This document shows, piece after piece, positions 1 to 7,846 of a stretch of 64,000 nucleotides of DNA; positions within the stretch are counted from its first letter, which is position 1; each line of letters opens with the position of its first letter. Below the pieces are notes generated by a model that was given only the letters and a program-made list of their open reading frames with translations, had not been told where the DNA came from and made no database searches. This stretch comes from Plazaster borealis (Eukaryota > Echinodermata > Asteroidea > Forcipulatida > Labidiasteridae): the NCBI GenBank assembly GCA_021014325.1, contig CM037461.1:5237501-5301500 (forward strand), in the 5' to 3' direction. The position numbers were made by a program, and so were the translations under genes.

Positions 1-237
1 GACGTGAGAGATTACACGTCAAAGGAGGATCGTGGACTTGGGGATGAGGCAGGGATAAATTTTGCCTCAGATACCCCACTCGGTAACTCAATCATCCACA
101 ACCATGACATTGAGGGAGAGGATGAATTAGAAGTTTCAGAACAACATGGCAGTGATAATTGGACCGGCCGGCCAAATCACCCGCGACGAAACCGTCAACC
201 TCCCCGCTGGATGCAAACAGGAGATTTCGTGATCTAA
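1..237 (+). CDS. C-terminal tail of an LTR-retrotransposon polyprotein (partial)
   Basis: The frame is open from the window edge to TGA/TAA-type stop at 235-237. The last residues are basic and proline-rich (RRNRQPPRWMQTGDFVI), the kind of tail seen after the integrase of Ty3/gypsy-like polyproteins. No catalytic domain is inside the window, so the family assignment rests on this tail and on the purine-rich tract and LTR-like sequence that follow. The start seen here is not a real start, because the gene enters from outside the window. It could also be a tail from another LTR superfamily. Confidence 0.5.
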   Translation, partial: DVRDYTSKEDRGLGDEAGINFASDTPLGNSIIHNHDIEGEDELEVSEQHGSDNWTGRPNHPRRNRQPPRWMQTGDFVI

Positions 238-477
238 CCGAACTTGAACATTTTGATTTATGGGCTTTACATGCTACATTTTGATGGTGCTCCTTTGGGC
301 TGCAGACCAACTGTGGACACTTTCTTCATTTAAAAGCCTATGTAACATCTAGTAAAACAAATGTTCATTTGAACCTATCTCCATGAAGTTTTGCAAATCA
401 TCTTTGGACATTATATGATACCGATTGATATTAATATATATATTTTTTATTCACCATTAAGTCGTGGGGACACGCCT

Positions 478-495
478 TCTGTGGGAGGAGGGTAG
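478..495 (+). promoter_or_regulatory. Polypurine tract of LTR retrotransposon
   Basis: A purine run (GGGAGGAGGGTAG) immediately precedes TGTGATGG at 496, the expected arrangement of a plus-strand primer tract followed by the 5' TG of an LTR. It lies about 250 bases after the polyprotein stop. Confidence 0.45.
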
Positions 496-1260
496 TGTGA
501 TGGATAAGATGATTAAGAGTCATTCCAGTTTCTCAGTCGGGGAGAAGGAATGCAGTTATTGGTTATTGTCTTGTAATATTTAAGAGTCATTCCAGTTTCT
601 CGGTCTGGGAGAAGGAATGCAGTTATTGTCTTGTAATATTTAAGAGTCATTCCAGTTTCTCAGTCGGGGAGAAGGAATGCAGTTATTGGTTATTGTCTTG
701 TAATATTTAAGAGTCATTCCAGTTTCTCGGTCTGGGAGAAGGAATGCAGTTATTGTCTTGTAATATTTAAGAGTCATTCCAATTTCTCGGTCTGGGAGAA
801 GGAATGCAGTTATTTGTAATTGTCTTGTAATAATTAGACATTCCAGTCCAGTTCTCCTATCTGGGAGAAGGAATGCAGTTAATGGTTATTGTTAATCTTA
901 CAGACCACTCTAATAAAACCACTGGGCCTTAGAGCTCGGGGTGGCAGTCTTGTCCTGTGGCAGGGAGCAGGAGGTTGTGGTCGGAGGCTGGGTGTTGGTT
1001 TTTCTGTATAAAGTTGGGTTGTTTAAGTTGTATAAGTTGCAGCCAGTCATCCGACCATTATTAAGGTAATACCATTTATTTATTTTAGTTTAGGAGTGTC
1101 CCGAAATCTTTGCTTTGCCAGACTTTGTTTAGTATTTTCCTTTGTGGCAAAAAGCCTTGTCATTTGGTATACGTTGTTTGGATGGTCCCGTTAAGGGATA
1201 AAATATAACTATGTATCGGCATTTCGTTTCCATCTTGTTTCAATTATTCTGTTCTCGATT
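496..1260 (+). mobile_element. LTR of the retrotransposon (right border uncertain)
   Basis: Non-coding sequence beginning TGTGATGG directly after the purine tract. It holds a tandem hairpin array (514-890), an AATAAA at 912-917 and a TATAAA at about 1007. I cannot see a second LTR in the window, so the right border is not defined; the next feature with coding content starts at 1274. The TATA-like motif lies after the AATAAA, which argues that the real end may be earlier than 1260. Confidence 0.4.
514..890 (+). repeat. Tandem hairpin repeat inside the LTR, ~60/68-bp units
   Basis: Six units start at about 514, 582, 642, 709, 769 and 836, spaced 68, 60, 67, 60 and ~67 bases. The alternation suggests duplication of a two-unit block. 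Each unit can fold: CATTCC with GGAATG and TTCTC with GAGAA pair around a short loop. The last unit is the most degenerate. Confidence 0.8.
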
Positions 1261-1273
1261 TCTCTTAGTGATT

Positions 1274-2298
1274 TTAGTTGTTCGTATTCCTAATTTCTAC
1301 TGGCGGTGAATTTAATCCGCTACAGTACCCGCGCATACCCTGGGCATACAACTGGTTTGGCTTCCCCTCGACTATGACCTCAACTTTTTCGATCTTGGGG
1401 TTATAGAACGATTCTGTATTTCGGTTAAACGCGGTCGCCGCTCCAGCATCCTCGAAGAGCATGAGTATTCCCTTAAAGCTTCGGGCTGGAATATTAAGAT
1501 TGACGTTCCACAGCGTATCACTCTTGTTGAGGGTGACCTTTCGGTGGCGCAAAATGCGGTCATACAAGATGGCAACTCGCGCAGTATACTGGTTGCGAAT
1601 CATTCGGGCTAAGTTTGGCTCGCTCATAATTTCAAACTCGAGAGAGATGTTGTCGATGACGTAGCTAGCATCTGTATCACCTGTTGCCATTATAACGCGG
1701 CTGTAGTCATTAAAGGTAAGCTCGTACTCAATCGGTCACCAAGGCCTGACTGGAAGAACGGCATGTGGCTCTCCAACAGTTCAAAGTCTAGTGGAATGCT
1801 AAATCTGTTGCTGTATGCATCTGCAACAGCCTTGTCTTGCGCCGTAGAACTATCACCATCTCCGGCGCCCACCCTCAGTTTAAGCATGTTAGCGTCTTCC
1901 GCCACATCAATACCCTGGTAGACCTGAGACCGGCGCTCTCCCAACGTTTTCCAAAGGTCGGTGTAGCAGCCGATAACATCGCTGTCATCTATAGACATGA
2001 CCTCATTACCACTGATCCTGATTGTCTTTTTCTTCACAACGGCTTGGCCAAGGTTTTGAACCACTGTTCGATTGTCGTCGGTCGAGGTGAGGGCGATGGT
2101 AAATGCGAGGCGGGCTGTTCCAGGAACAATCACATCCTGGGCGCCAAGGTTGGGAAAGCGGACCAAGAGCTGCTGATTTTGGTCGATAGTGGAGGGGTTG
2201 TTGGTTACAACCACGCTCTGCCGTATGCCTTTGATCCCGAGTGGATCCCGCAGGCTTCTAAGAGGATTCAGTTTGCGTCCGTACTTTGACGATGCCAT
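1274..2298 (-). pseudogene. Capsid-like protein, frameshifted
   Basis: Translation starts at 2298 (MASSKYG) and runs about 190 residues. The frame is then lost near 1725-1735 by a one-base lesion, and the conserved continuation lies in another frame down to the stop at 1274. Total coding length is about 340 residues. The sequence is beta-rich, with a conserved stretch (IPLDFELLESHMPF) before the lesion and YELTFND-like sequence right after it. I associate this with the major capsid of Polinton/adinto-like invertebrate elements. A capsid role is inference from recall of the family. A 78-base divergent spacer separates it from the plus-strand gene. Confidence 0.5.
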
Positions 2299-2375
2299 TC
2301 AAACCAAACTTTATCTTTTGTCTATTAAACCTTGGCGAGTGTTCAATATAAGTAAAGCCAACCTTTGTATTCAAT
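2299..2375. promoter_or_regulatory. Divergent promoter region between capsid-like and membrane genes
   Basis: The 77 AT-rich bases lie between the ATG at 2298 (-) and the ATG at 2376 (+), so both transcripts must initiate in or near here. No clear TATA box is recognised. The known GTAGAC palindrome of the cassette is absent. Confidence 0.4.
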
Positions 2376-3660
2376 ATGGCAGAAGGTGGCTTTGAAATAA
2401 ATGATTTTGATGCACCCGAAAAACAACCAGAAGTCGAAGAAGAAACCAGTTTTATTTCCCTGAACCTCTTATCAGGGCACCCTTAGATGGGCTATCGCCT
2501 AATGAATACGGCGACCGCATCAGCAAGCGCGCGACGACATCCGTACAGACGAGTTGCGAGAACAGCGAGACCGTTTAGTAAATGCTTTCTATGAGGAGAT
2601 AGGTCTAAACAATGGCCCTCAACCTACGATCATAGAATACAAACGGTTTCAGGTCGGCGAAGATGGTAAAACACTTTACTGGGTAGAAGGTGATAAAAGG
2701 TTCGGATGAGCGCTACTAAAGGCCCTAAAAGTTTTAGGATTGGGTACTATTGCCCAAAGTTTTGGCTCTGGGGCTCCAGAGCTATTCGAGATTTTCTCAA
2801 CCTGCCTGGGTACGACAGTACACTGCATCGTCATTCTCGACCTACCCTTCGCGAGTTAGAAAAGGTTGCTGATAAAGCACAAAATGCAACACAAGCAGAT
2901 GGTGATGTACTAGATCAGACAGTTAATGTTTTAGATGATTTAGTTATTAGTATGTCATCTAAGCCGCCTACTGAGGAAGAAAATCTTTTGCCTATGAGAG
3001 AGATTCTAGGGCTTGACAAAGCCCTGAAAACTTGCGTGCCACAAAAGCGGTGCAAGAGAGCAAAGTAGTTTCTCTCCAGCAGCTAATCGAGGGTATCGCG
3101 AAGAGCTTAAGCAACCCGGGACAACTGAGCGAGCGGACCAAATCGAACGTGAAATTACAAAAGCCGAAGATGATCTCGCAGCGGCTCGAGACAGCGTTGA
3201 TGTCCTCAACCAACAACTTCGGTCACAGTTCCGCCAAATTCGTGAGACCATATCTAGCGTTCTAGATAAAAACAAATCTCTGGCCGATCGGCTACGGACC
3301 CTGTTCCGCGAGCAGGGTGTGACCATAGCCACCATTATCACTGCACTGGGCTTTGCCATCAGCACTCTGGTTCTTGCCTTGACTGGTGGGCCAGCTGGCG
3401 GGTTACACCGCCAACACCTCCACGCCCCCGCAAGTAAAGATGGGGTAAAAGAGTGGGCGAAAACACTTGTGCAAGCTCTCAGGCGCCTTCTAGCCCAATT
3501 AGCTGGAAAGGCTGCAGCCGCACTACCGGGCATCATCGGAGGCATTATATCGTGGCTCCTCAACCTCTTGAGTAAAACTGCTGGCTGGCTCGCGGGAAAC
3601 CTATGGGCAATAATTGTTGCCATTGGCGGTGTACTGTTAACTTTAATCTTTTATAAATAA
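2376..3660 (+). pseudogene. Coiled-coil/membrane virion-like protein, multiply frameshifted
   Basis: The ATG at 2376 opens an acidic N-terminus (MAEGGFE). An in-frame stop or frameshift follows around 2460-2490, and further frame changes lie near 2700-2830, 3035, 3095 and 3400. Around 3100-3300 the sequence encodes a charged heptad-like coiled coil. Then come SLADRLRTLFREQG and hydrophobic segments at 3319-3380 (TIITALGFAISTLVLAL), 3510-3570 and 3600-3657, ending at TAA 3658-3660. The C-terminal membrane module recurs in many invertebrate uncharacterised proteins. Its role is unknown; position and topology suit a virion or membrane-associated structural protein. Confidence 0.5.
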
Positions 3661-3664
3661 TAAA

Positions 3665-3714
3665 CTTTTGTAGACAAAAGTTTTTGTAGACAAAAGTTTT
3701 TGTAGACAAAAGTT
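3665..3714. terminator. Triple palindrome between convergent genes
   Basis: Three tandem copies of a GTAGAC-centred palindrome (ACTTTTGTAGACAAAAGT, later copies abutting), with 16-base spacing of GTAGAC at 3670, 3686 and 3702. They fill the whole gap between the stop of the plus gene (3660) and the stop of the minus gene (3715). Position at a convergent gene end suggests termination or RNA 3'-end processing; function is inferred. Confidence 0.5.
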
Positions 3715-4416
3715 TTAGCGTAGAGCGAGCCAACCGAGACCAAGAGCAACGCCACCAACAACAAGTGCAGTTCGCCCATCATAGTGCGCTAAACTTTCGT
3801 CTACGAAAGTTTGTCTTTCATCTACGTCGATATCAGGCTGTGCCAAAACCGGTCCCATCAAACTAACTTCCGGAGTTTGAGCTAGGTGTGCTGGCCTTGC
3901 AGGAGGCCCCTCCATATCCTTTACAGGTAACAAATTCTCGACAACTGCATTTATACCGTTGTTAAAGCCCAAATTTTGCCCCTGCTCCGCGATCACAATC
4001 TCGTTGTTGTAGTCCTGAATAGTTCCTATCTGCAACTCCATGTTGCTGGGAGCCATATACAAACCAATTCCGAATACATAGTCAACCTTAGAGCGGGCGT
4101 ATCGAAGCATGTCTTGGTAGCGTGCCACCGCACTCGGGAGATCTACAGGGCTTGAGACTGCATCCTCAACATTCGCTAAGAACTGTTTCTGGGTGTCAAA
4201 TGCGGCACCGGTGCCAATAATACTCGAGCGAATCTGCGCCTGTGCGCCTAGGATAGCCCACACGTATGTTCGGATAGAGTCGTTGATTCTTTCAACCCCA
4301 GGTTGGGTAAAGCCCTCCGACTTGTCGAGAACAAATGTTGTCCATGCTTGGTCTCCTTCTGGCCCCTGACCGATGTAGTCGACGCTGAACGTGGCTGGTC
4401 TATCACCAAAGCTCAT
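3715..4416 (-). CDS. Virus-like cassette protein with C-terminal membrane anchor
   Basis: An open frame of 233 residues from ATG 4416 to stop 3715, the longest undamaged gene in the cassette. It begins MSFGDRP, is mostly soluble and polar, and ends in one hydrophobic segment (ALVVGGVALGLGWLALR) after a proline-rich linker. Its ATG overlaps the stop of the upstream gene as ATGA, which suggests translational coupling. The product is not recognised by name; a minor virion protein or a continuation of the upstream protein is possible. A perfect GTAGAC-type palindrome lies inside its coding sequence at 3791-3812. Confidence 0.55.
   Translation of the reverse strand: MSFGDRPATFSVDYIGQGPEGDQAWTTFVLDKSEGFTQPGVERINDSIRTYVWAILGAQAQIRSSIIGTGAAFDTQKQFLANVEDAVSSPVDLPSAVARYQDMLRYARSKVDYVFGIGLYMAPSNMELQIGTIQDYNNEIVIAEQGQNLGFNNGINAVVENLLPVKDMEGPPARPAHLAQTPEVSLMGPVLAQPDIDVDERQTFVDESLAHYDGRTALVVGGVALGLGWLALR
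3791..3812. repeat. 22-base palindrome of the cassette family, inside a gene
   Basis: Arms AAACTTTCGT and ACGAAAGTTT flank CT. It is the same motif as the intergenic palindromes at 3665-3714 and 7339-7360, but here it is translated (region encoding QTFVDESLAH). A degenerate half copy follows at 3813-3830. Confidence 0.7.
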
Positions 4417-5059
4417 GCGGTCTTTTCTATAGTCGTTCGACGAAACACCGAAGCTGGGGTTAAGACCCCACTAGCAACCAAATCGTTGCTCACTTCTTTA
4501 ATAGAGAGCACTGAACCTTTCCACCAATGATACGGCGTTCCAAGACCACTATTTTGGTCGATGCTCTGCCGCCAGTCGGTGTGCGGTGAGACACCAAACT
4601 CCGCGCAAATTTGCTCATATACCCTCTGGTTGTATGGGGTATCAAAGGCATCCCAAGTGTCATCCTGTGGGAGTGGCACCTGCATCCCTTCAAGAATCCT
4701 TCGCACCTGGTAGTATACGTGAAAGCGGTAGACTGATCGCACCATCGGGACTTTAGAGCTAAGATGGTCTTCTGCAGAACACCGCAACCTGTGGTAGCAC
4801 ACCACACTGCAAAGTTAATCTTATTTTGCCAAAATTTCATCGGGTTTGAGCTCCACGTGTCCACTACATCATCACTTTGTACGTGTGGCAGCCTATACCG
4901 CTCCGCCGACAATATATCCGGAAAGACGGTGTCAAAGCTCGCCGCCCCCGTATCAACCTGTATTGTAACATTTTGCAATACGAGTTGAGATTTTGCGGAG
5001 TATACCCCACCTGTTTGGTAAGATGCATCTGTGTTAAAGCTATAAGCTTGGTTAGACAT
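4413..5059 (-). pseudogene. Cassette protein upstream of the anchored protein, one frameshift
   Basis: The start is ATG 5059 (MSNQAYSF), chosen because it is the first ATG after the divergent promoter palindrome. About 90 residues are read before the frame changes near 4770-4790; the continuation (from AEDHLSSK) runs to TGA at 4413-4415, overlapping the next ATG. Full length would be about 215 residues. A duplicated copy of its first codons remains at 5822-5860, next to the second penton-like paralog. I do not recognise a domain. Confidence 0.5.
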
Positions 5060-5130
5060 AACTGCACAAACTTTGCTTGCAAAGTTTAAGTTATACTCGT
5101 ATAAGTTCAAAGATTATTTGCAAAGTTCGC
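5060..5130. promoter_or_regulatory. Divergent promoter with central palindrome
   Basis: This 71-base spacer separates ATG 5059 (-) from ATG 5131 (+). It contains AAACTTTGCTTGCAAAGTTT (5068-5087), a 9-bp-arm palindrome, and a half copy (TTTGCAAAGTT) just before the plus-strand ATG. The arrangement suits an operator or initiation element; no TATA box is evident. Confidence 0.5.
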
Positions 5131-5820
5131 TATGTTTGTTACACAAACCAATATTCAAAGAGAGAAGCGCCGCTCCTCCAACCCGCAATTAACAATGTAA
5201 ATGGTAAACTCTGTGTTGCCCTAAGAGAGTTGCATTTTAAAAAAACTAACACTCTTGATGTTGACTCTACTGTTGATCTTAAGTTTGACAGTAATAATAA
5301 TCTTAGTTATACCTCGATTAAAGTTGTTCGAGGAATGTACACCTTTGAAGATATACAACAGTTTTTCAAAGCAAATATACCCCAAATAGTACTCCAAATG
5401 AACAAAACAACAGGGTTTGTCAGTATCAATGTCAGGAGTTTTTCTATGTTTTTAAAATTTGATGATGCAATGTGTTCACTATTGGGCATTCTCTCTAATC
5501 TTTTTGACGGTCATTGGTTCCAAGGAAGAGTAGATGGAATTAGACCCTCAAGGTTCCATACCCCTAACCTGGTTTCTATACACCTCAATCAACTTGATGC
5601 GGCTTTAAATACTATTGATGGCGCCCCCTCGTCGCTGCTAACCATAACCCCGTTCAAATCTGAAAGCAGTGTAAACGTTAACCTTGCTTACCCTATGTAC
5701 AAAAAACTTAAAACAGGACACATATATAAACTAAACTTTCTCGTGTTAGATGAATATGGTGAAGATATGCGTGACAATCCTATCTCTATGACTGCAGTAC
5801 TTGAGATTAAGCCTGTCTAG
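5131..5820 (+). pseudogene. Penton/minor-capsid-like protein, paralog 1
   Basis: The ATG at 5131 gives MFVTQTNIQRE, matching the start of the second paralog (MFVTLTDIQNE at 5899). A frameshift at about 5165 then moves the frame to one that stays open to TAG 5818-5820. About 225 residues follow, with a conserved GMYTFEDIQQF segment, DGAPSSLL in the second half and a terminal VLEIKP. I recall this family as a common partner of the capsid-like gene in invertebrate elements; a penton or minor-capsid role is inference. Apart from the one lesion the frame is intact. Confidence 0.5.
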
Positions 5821-5898
5821 TAGATGCGTCTGTGTTGAAGCTATAAGCTTTGTTTGGTATAACTGCATTAACAATCTTTCGTAGACAAAAGATTAGTT
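5821..5898. promoter_or_regulatory. Duplicated promoter of the second paralog
   Basis: This segment repeats the 5025-5130 region: codons of the neighbouring minus gene (antisense of about 5822-5860), then AACTGCATTAAC, then a palindrome at 5873-5894 (arms AATCTTTCGT and ACAAAAGATT) just before ATG 5899. It shows that the paralog was duplicated together with its promoter. Confidence 0.6.
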
Positions 5899-6571
5899 AT
5901 GTTTGTGACACTAACCGATATTCAAAATGAAGAAGCGTCGCATCTCCAGACTGTAATCGATAATACAGATGGCAAGCTCTATGCTGCCCTCAGAGGTTTG
6001 CATTATGAGGTTAGCCATCGAAATATTGGGCATTCAGCTGGAATTTTGTGGCGTTCTAACTTGGATGATAAACCTCTAAAGATTATGATCCCTGCTGGAT
6101 TATATACCTTTGAATACCTACAAAATCTTTTCACAAAAGATATGCCCCAATTATAGGTCGATATAGATAAAGCAACAAATATAGTCATGTTCATAATTCA
6201 AACGGGCGGAGCCTTAAAAATACCCTCTGATATACGCCGCCTGTTGGGTATCAGCGAAAAAGGTTGGATTAATGGGAAATACGAGGAGACAGACCCTCTA
6301 ACTTCGATATTCACAAGTGGGTATACATACACCTCGATCAACTTTCTACAACCTCCAACATCGTTGATGGCGCTCCTTCAACACTACTAGCCATAACCCC
6401 AGCCGCACCCAAAGGTGTTATAAACATTAATCCTATTTGTCCTATGTACAAAAACTTGAAGTTGGGCACATACATCAATTGAACCTTCGCGCGTTAGATA
6501 AACATAACCTGTTGCTACAAAACCATAGCAAACCCATAACTGTTGTGCTTGAAATTCGAGAAAATGCCTAA
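5899..6571 (+). pseudogene. Penton/minor-capsid-like protein, paralog 2, broken
   Basis: Starts MFVTLTDIQNE at 5899. There is an in-frame TAG at 6154-6156, after which the same frame continues to about 6345. A frameshift near 6345 and another near 6465 move the remaining homology (NIVDGAPSTLLAITP, then VVLEIREN) to the stop at 6569-6571. It aligns along its length with paralog 1 but has more lesions, so it is the older or less constrained copy. Its end overlaps the ATG of the next gene (6564). Confidence 0.5.
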
Positions 6572-7204
6572 GATACCAACAGCTCCTACCATCGAAACAA
6601 CTGAGCGATTGTATCCCGTTCTTGAGCCTGAGGACAACAACACAGGCTCTAATTATCGCCTGACTGAAATCCGCAACCTCGAACGCAAACTTGAAAAAGA
6701 GATAGAAGACAGAAGTAAGCTGTACAAAAGTACCGTAGATCTATCAATATCGTTGATGGTATTGACACAGTGTTGATTCTATCATGCCTTGGAATGGGAG
6801 CTACTGGTGTAGGATTGCTCTCCACAATTATAGCTGCGCCTATTGTCATTGCACTTGAAGCAGCTGCAGGTGTTTGTGGTCTTGCCGGTATTGCCGGTAA
6901 GTTCGTCTCTCGGCGGCTCCTTGTAAAAGCTAAAAAACACGATGAGATTCGTGTTCTCGCTCTATCTAAGCTCAACAGCGTTTCAGATGTGATCTCACAA
7001 GCGCTACAAGATGGGCACATCTCCCCTGAAGAGTTCAAGCTCGTAATAAACGAAATAAATAAATATCGACAAATAAAAGCTGATATTCAGAAAAAAAGCC
7101 GCAAAGTATACGCAGCTCAAACCAACGAAGTAGCAAAAAACGAGCTGATGGCCAAAGCCCGAGCTTCAATAATGAAAGAGCTTGCGGCAACGACACTGAA
7201 ATAA
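6564..7204 (+). pseudogene. Small two-part membrane protein of the cassette, one frameshift
   Basis: The ATG at 6564 overlaps the end of paralog 2. Residues 1-55 are polar (NYRLTEIRNLERKLEKE coiled-coil-like). A one-base lesion at about 6731 shifts the frame, which then reads through a glycine-rich hydrophobic segment (ATGVGLLSTIIAAPIV, 6790-6880), GKFVSRRLLVKAKKHDEIRV, and a charged helical tail to TAA 7202-7204. From memory, this membrane/KAKKHDEIRVLA family is widespread in invertebrate elements of this type. Molecular role unknown. Confidence 0.5.
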
Positions 7205-7630
7205 AGTGCGGTTGCTTTGCCAGTTTTAAATTCAGCCGTGGTAGCAAACTTAACGAACCTCCACCCAGTTATTCACAAACGTAAACGTCTACAGTTGGGT
7301 TCACTCATTGTGTATACCGTGCTACACTCCATCGTGTTCAACTTTCGTAGACGAAAGTTGAAGCGTTAAGGTTGAAAGTCGCTGGCTGTGGGTCGTGCCC
7401 GCCAAGAGAACGGGGCGAGCCCTATTAAAACCTAATTTTCGTATACGAAAATTTAGTAGAACCCCATGTGCTCTATTTGTATATATACCCCAACCCAAAA
7501 GTGGTCTAGAACCAGCAGCCCGCTAAGAGAGCGGGGCGAGCCCTATCAATAAAGCTGGGAGCAAACCCCATGTGCTCTATTTGTATATACCCCCAAGCAA
7601 GGTGGTCCAGAACCCCCATTGTTCCTACTA
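7205..7630. repeat. Non-coding end of the cassette: palindromes and a ~105-120 bp duplication
   Basis: Two further palindromes of the cassette family lie at 7339-7360 (core ACTTTCGTAGACGAAAGT) and 7434-7453 (AATTTTCGTATACGAAAATT). A block holding CGGGGCGAGCCCTAT and CCCCATGTGCTCTATTTG occurs twice, at about 7405-7490 and 7525-7595, with variable internal spacing. No reading frame is supported. It may be the terminal or regulatory region of the element. Confidence 0.55.
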
Positions 7631-7636
7631 CTTCGG

Positions 7637-7790
7637 GGATAAAGAATATATTTTGTTTTAACCTTAGACCGATGTGCATTAAACACTGTTTACTCAGTAC
7701 TTTCCTGAGTTCTGTAAACAAAATTACTCAGGCAAATTACTCGGGTGGGATAAGTTCGAACCCAAAACCTTTGCATTGCTAAAACAGATC
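7637..7790 (-). mobile_element. SINE fragment, tRNA-derived
   Basis: On the minus strand this has a degenerate B box near 7750-7762 and the tail also seen in 43754-43945 (GTACTGAGTAAACAGTG followed by a pyrimidine/purine end). The A-box end is truncated. It is the same family as the two SINEs at 43.8 and 44.2 kb. Confidence 0.6.
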
Positions 7791-7846
7791 TGAAAGACAA
7801 TCTCATCCATACCTGATACATGTATATTTGTGTTATTTAATTGAAG

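Larger units (their letters stand above)
1274..7204. mobile_element. Degraded virus-like gene cassette (endogenous DNA-virus-like element)
   Basis: Seven closely packed reading frames on both strands, with overlaps, divergent promoters and no introns, sit between the LTR and a SINE. The order is: capsid-like (-), coiled-coil/membrane (+), two overlapping frames (-), two penton-like paralogs (+), small membrane protein (+). From memory, these families recur as adjacent uncharacterised proteins in many invertebrate genomes. The capsid-like frame resembles double-jelly-roll capsids of Polinton/adintovirus-like elements; that link is inference. No polymerase, integrase, ATPase or protease is visible, so the element is partial or relies on helpers. 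All but one frame carry lesions. Confidence 0.5.
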
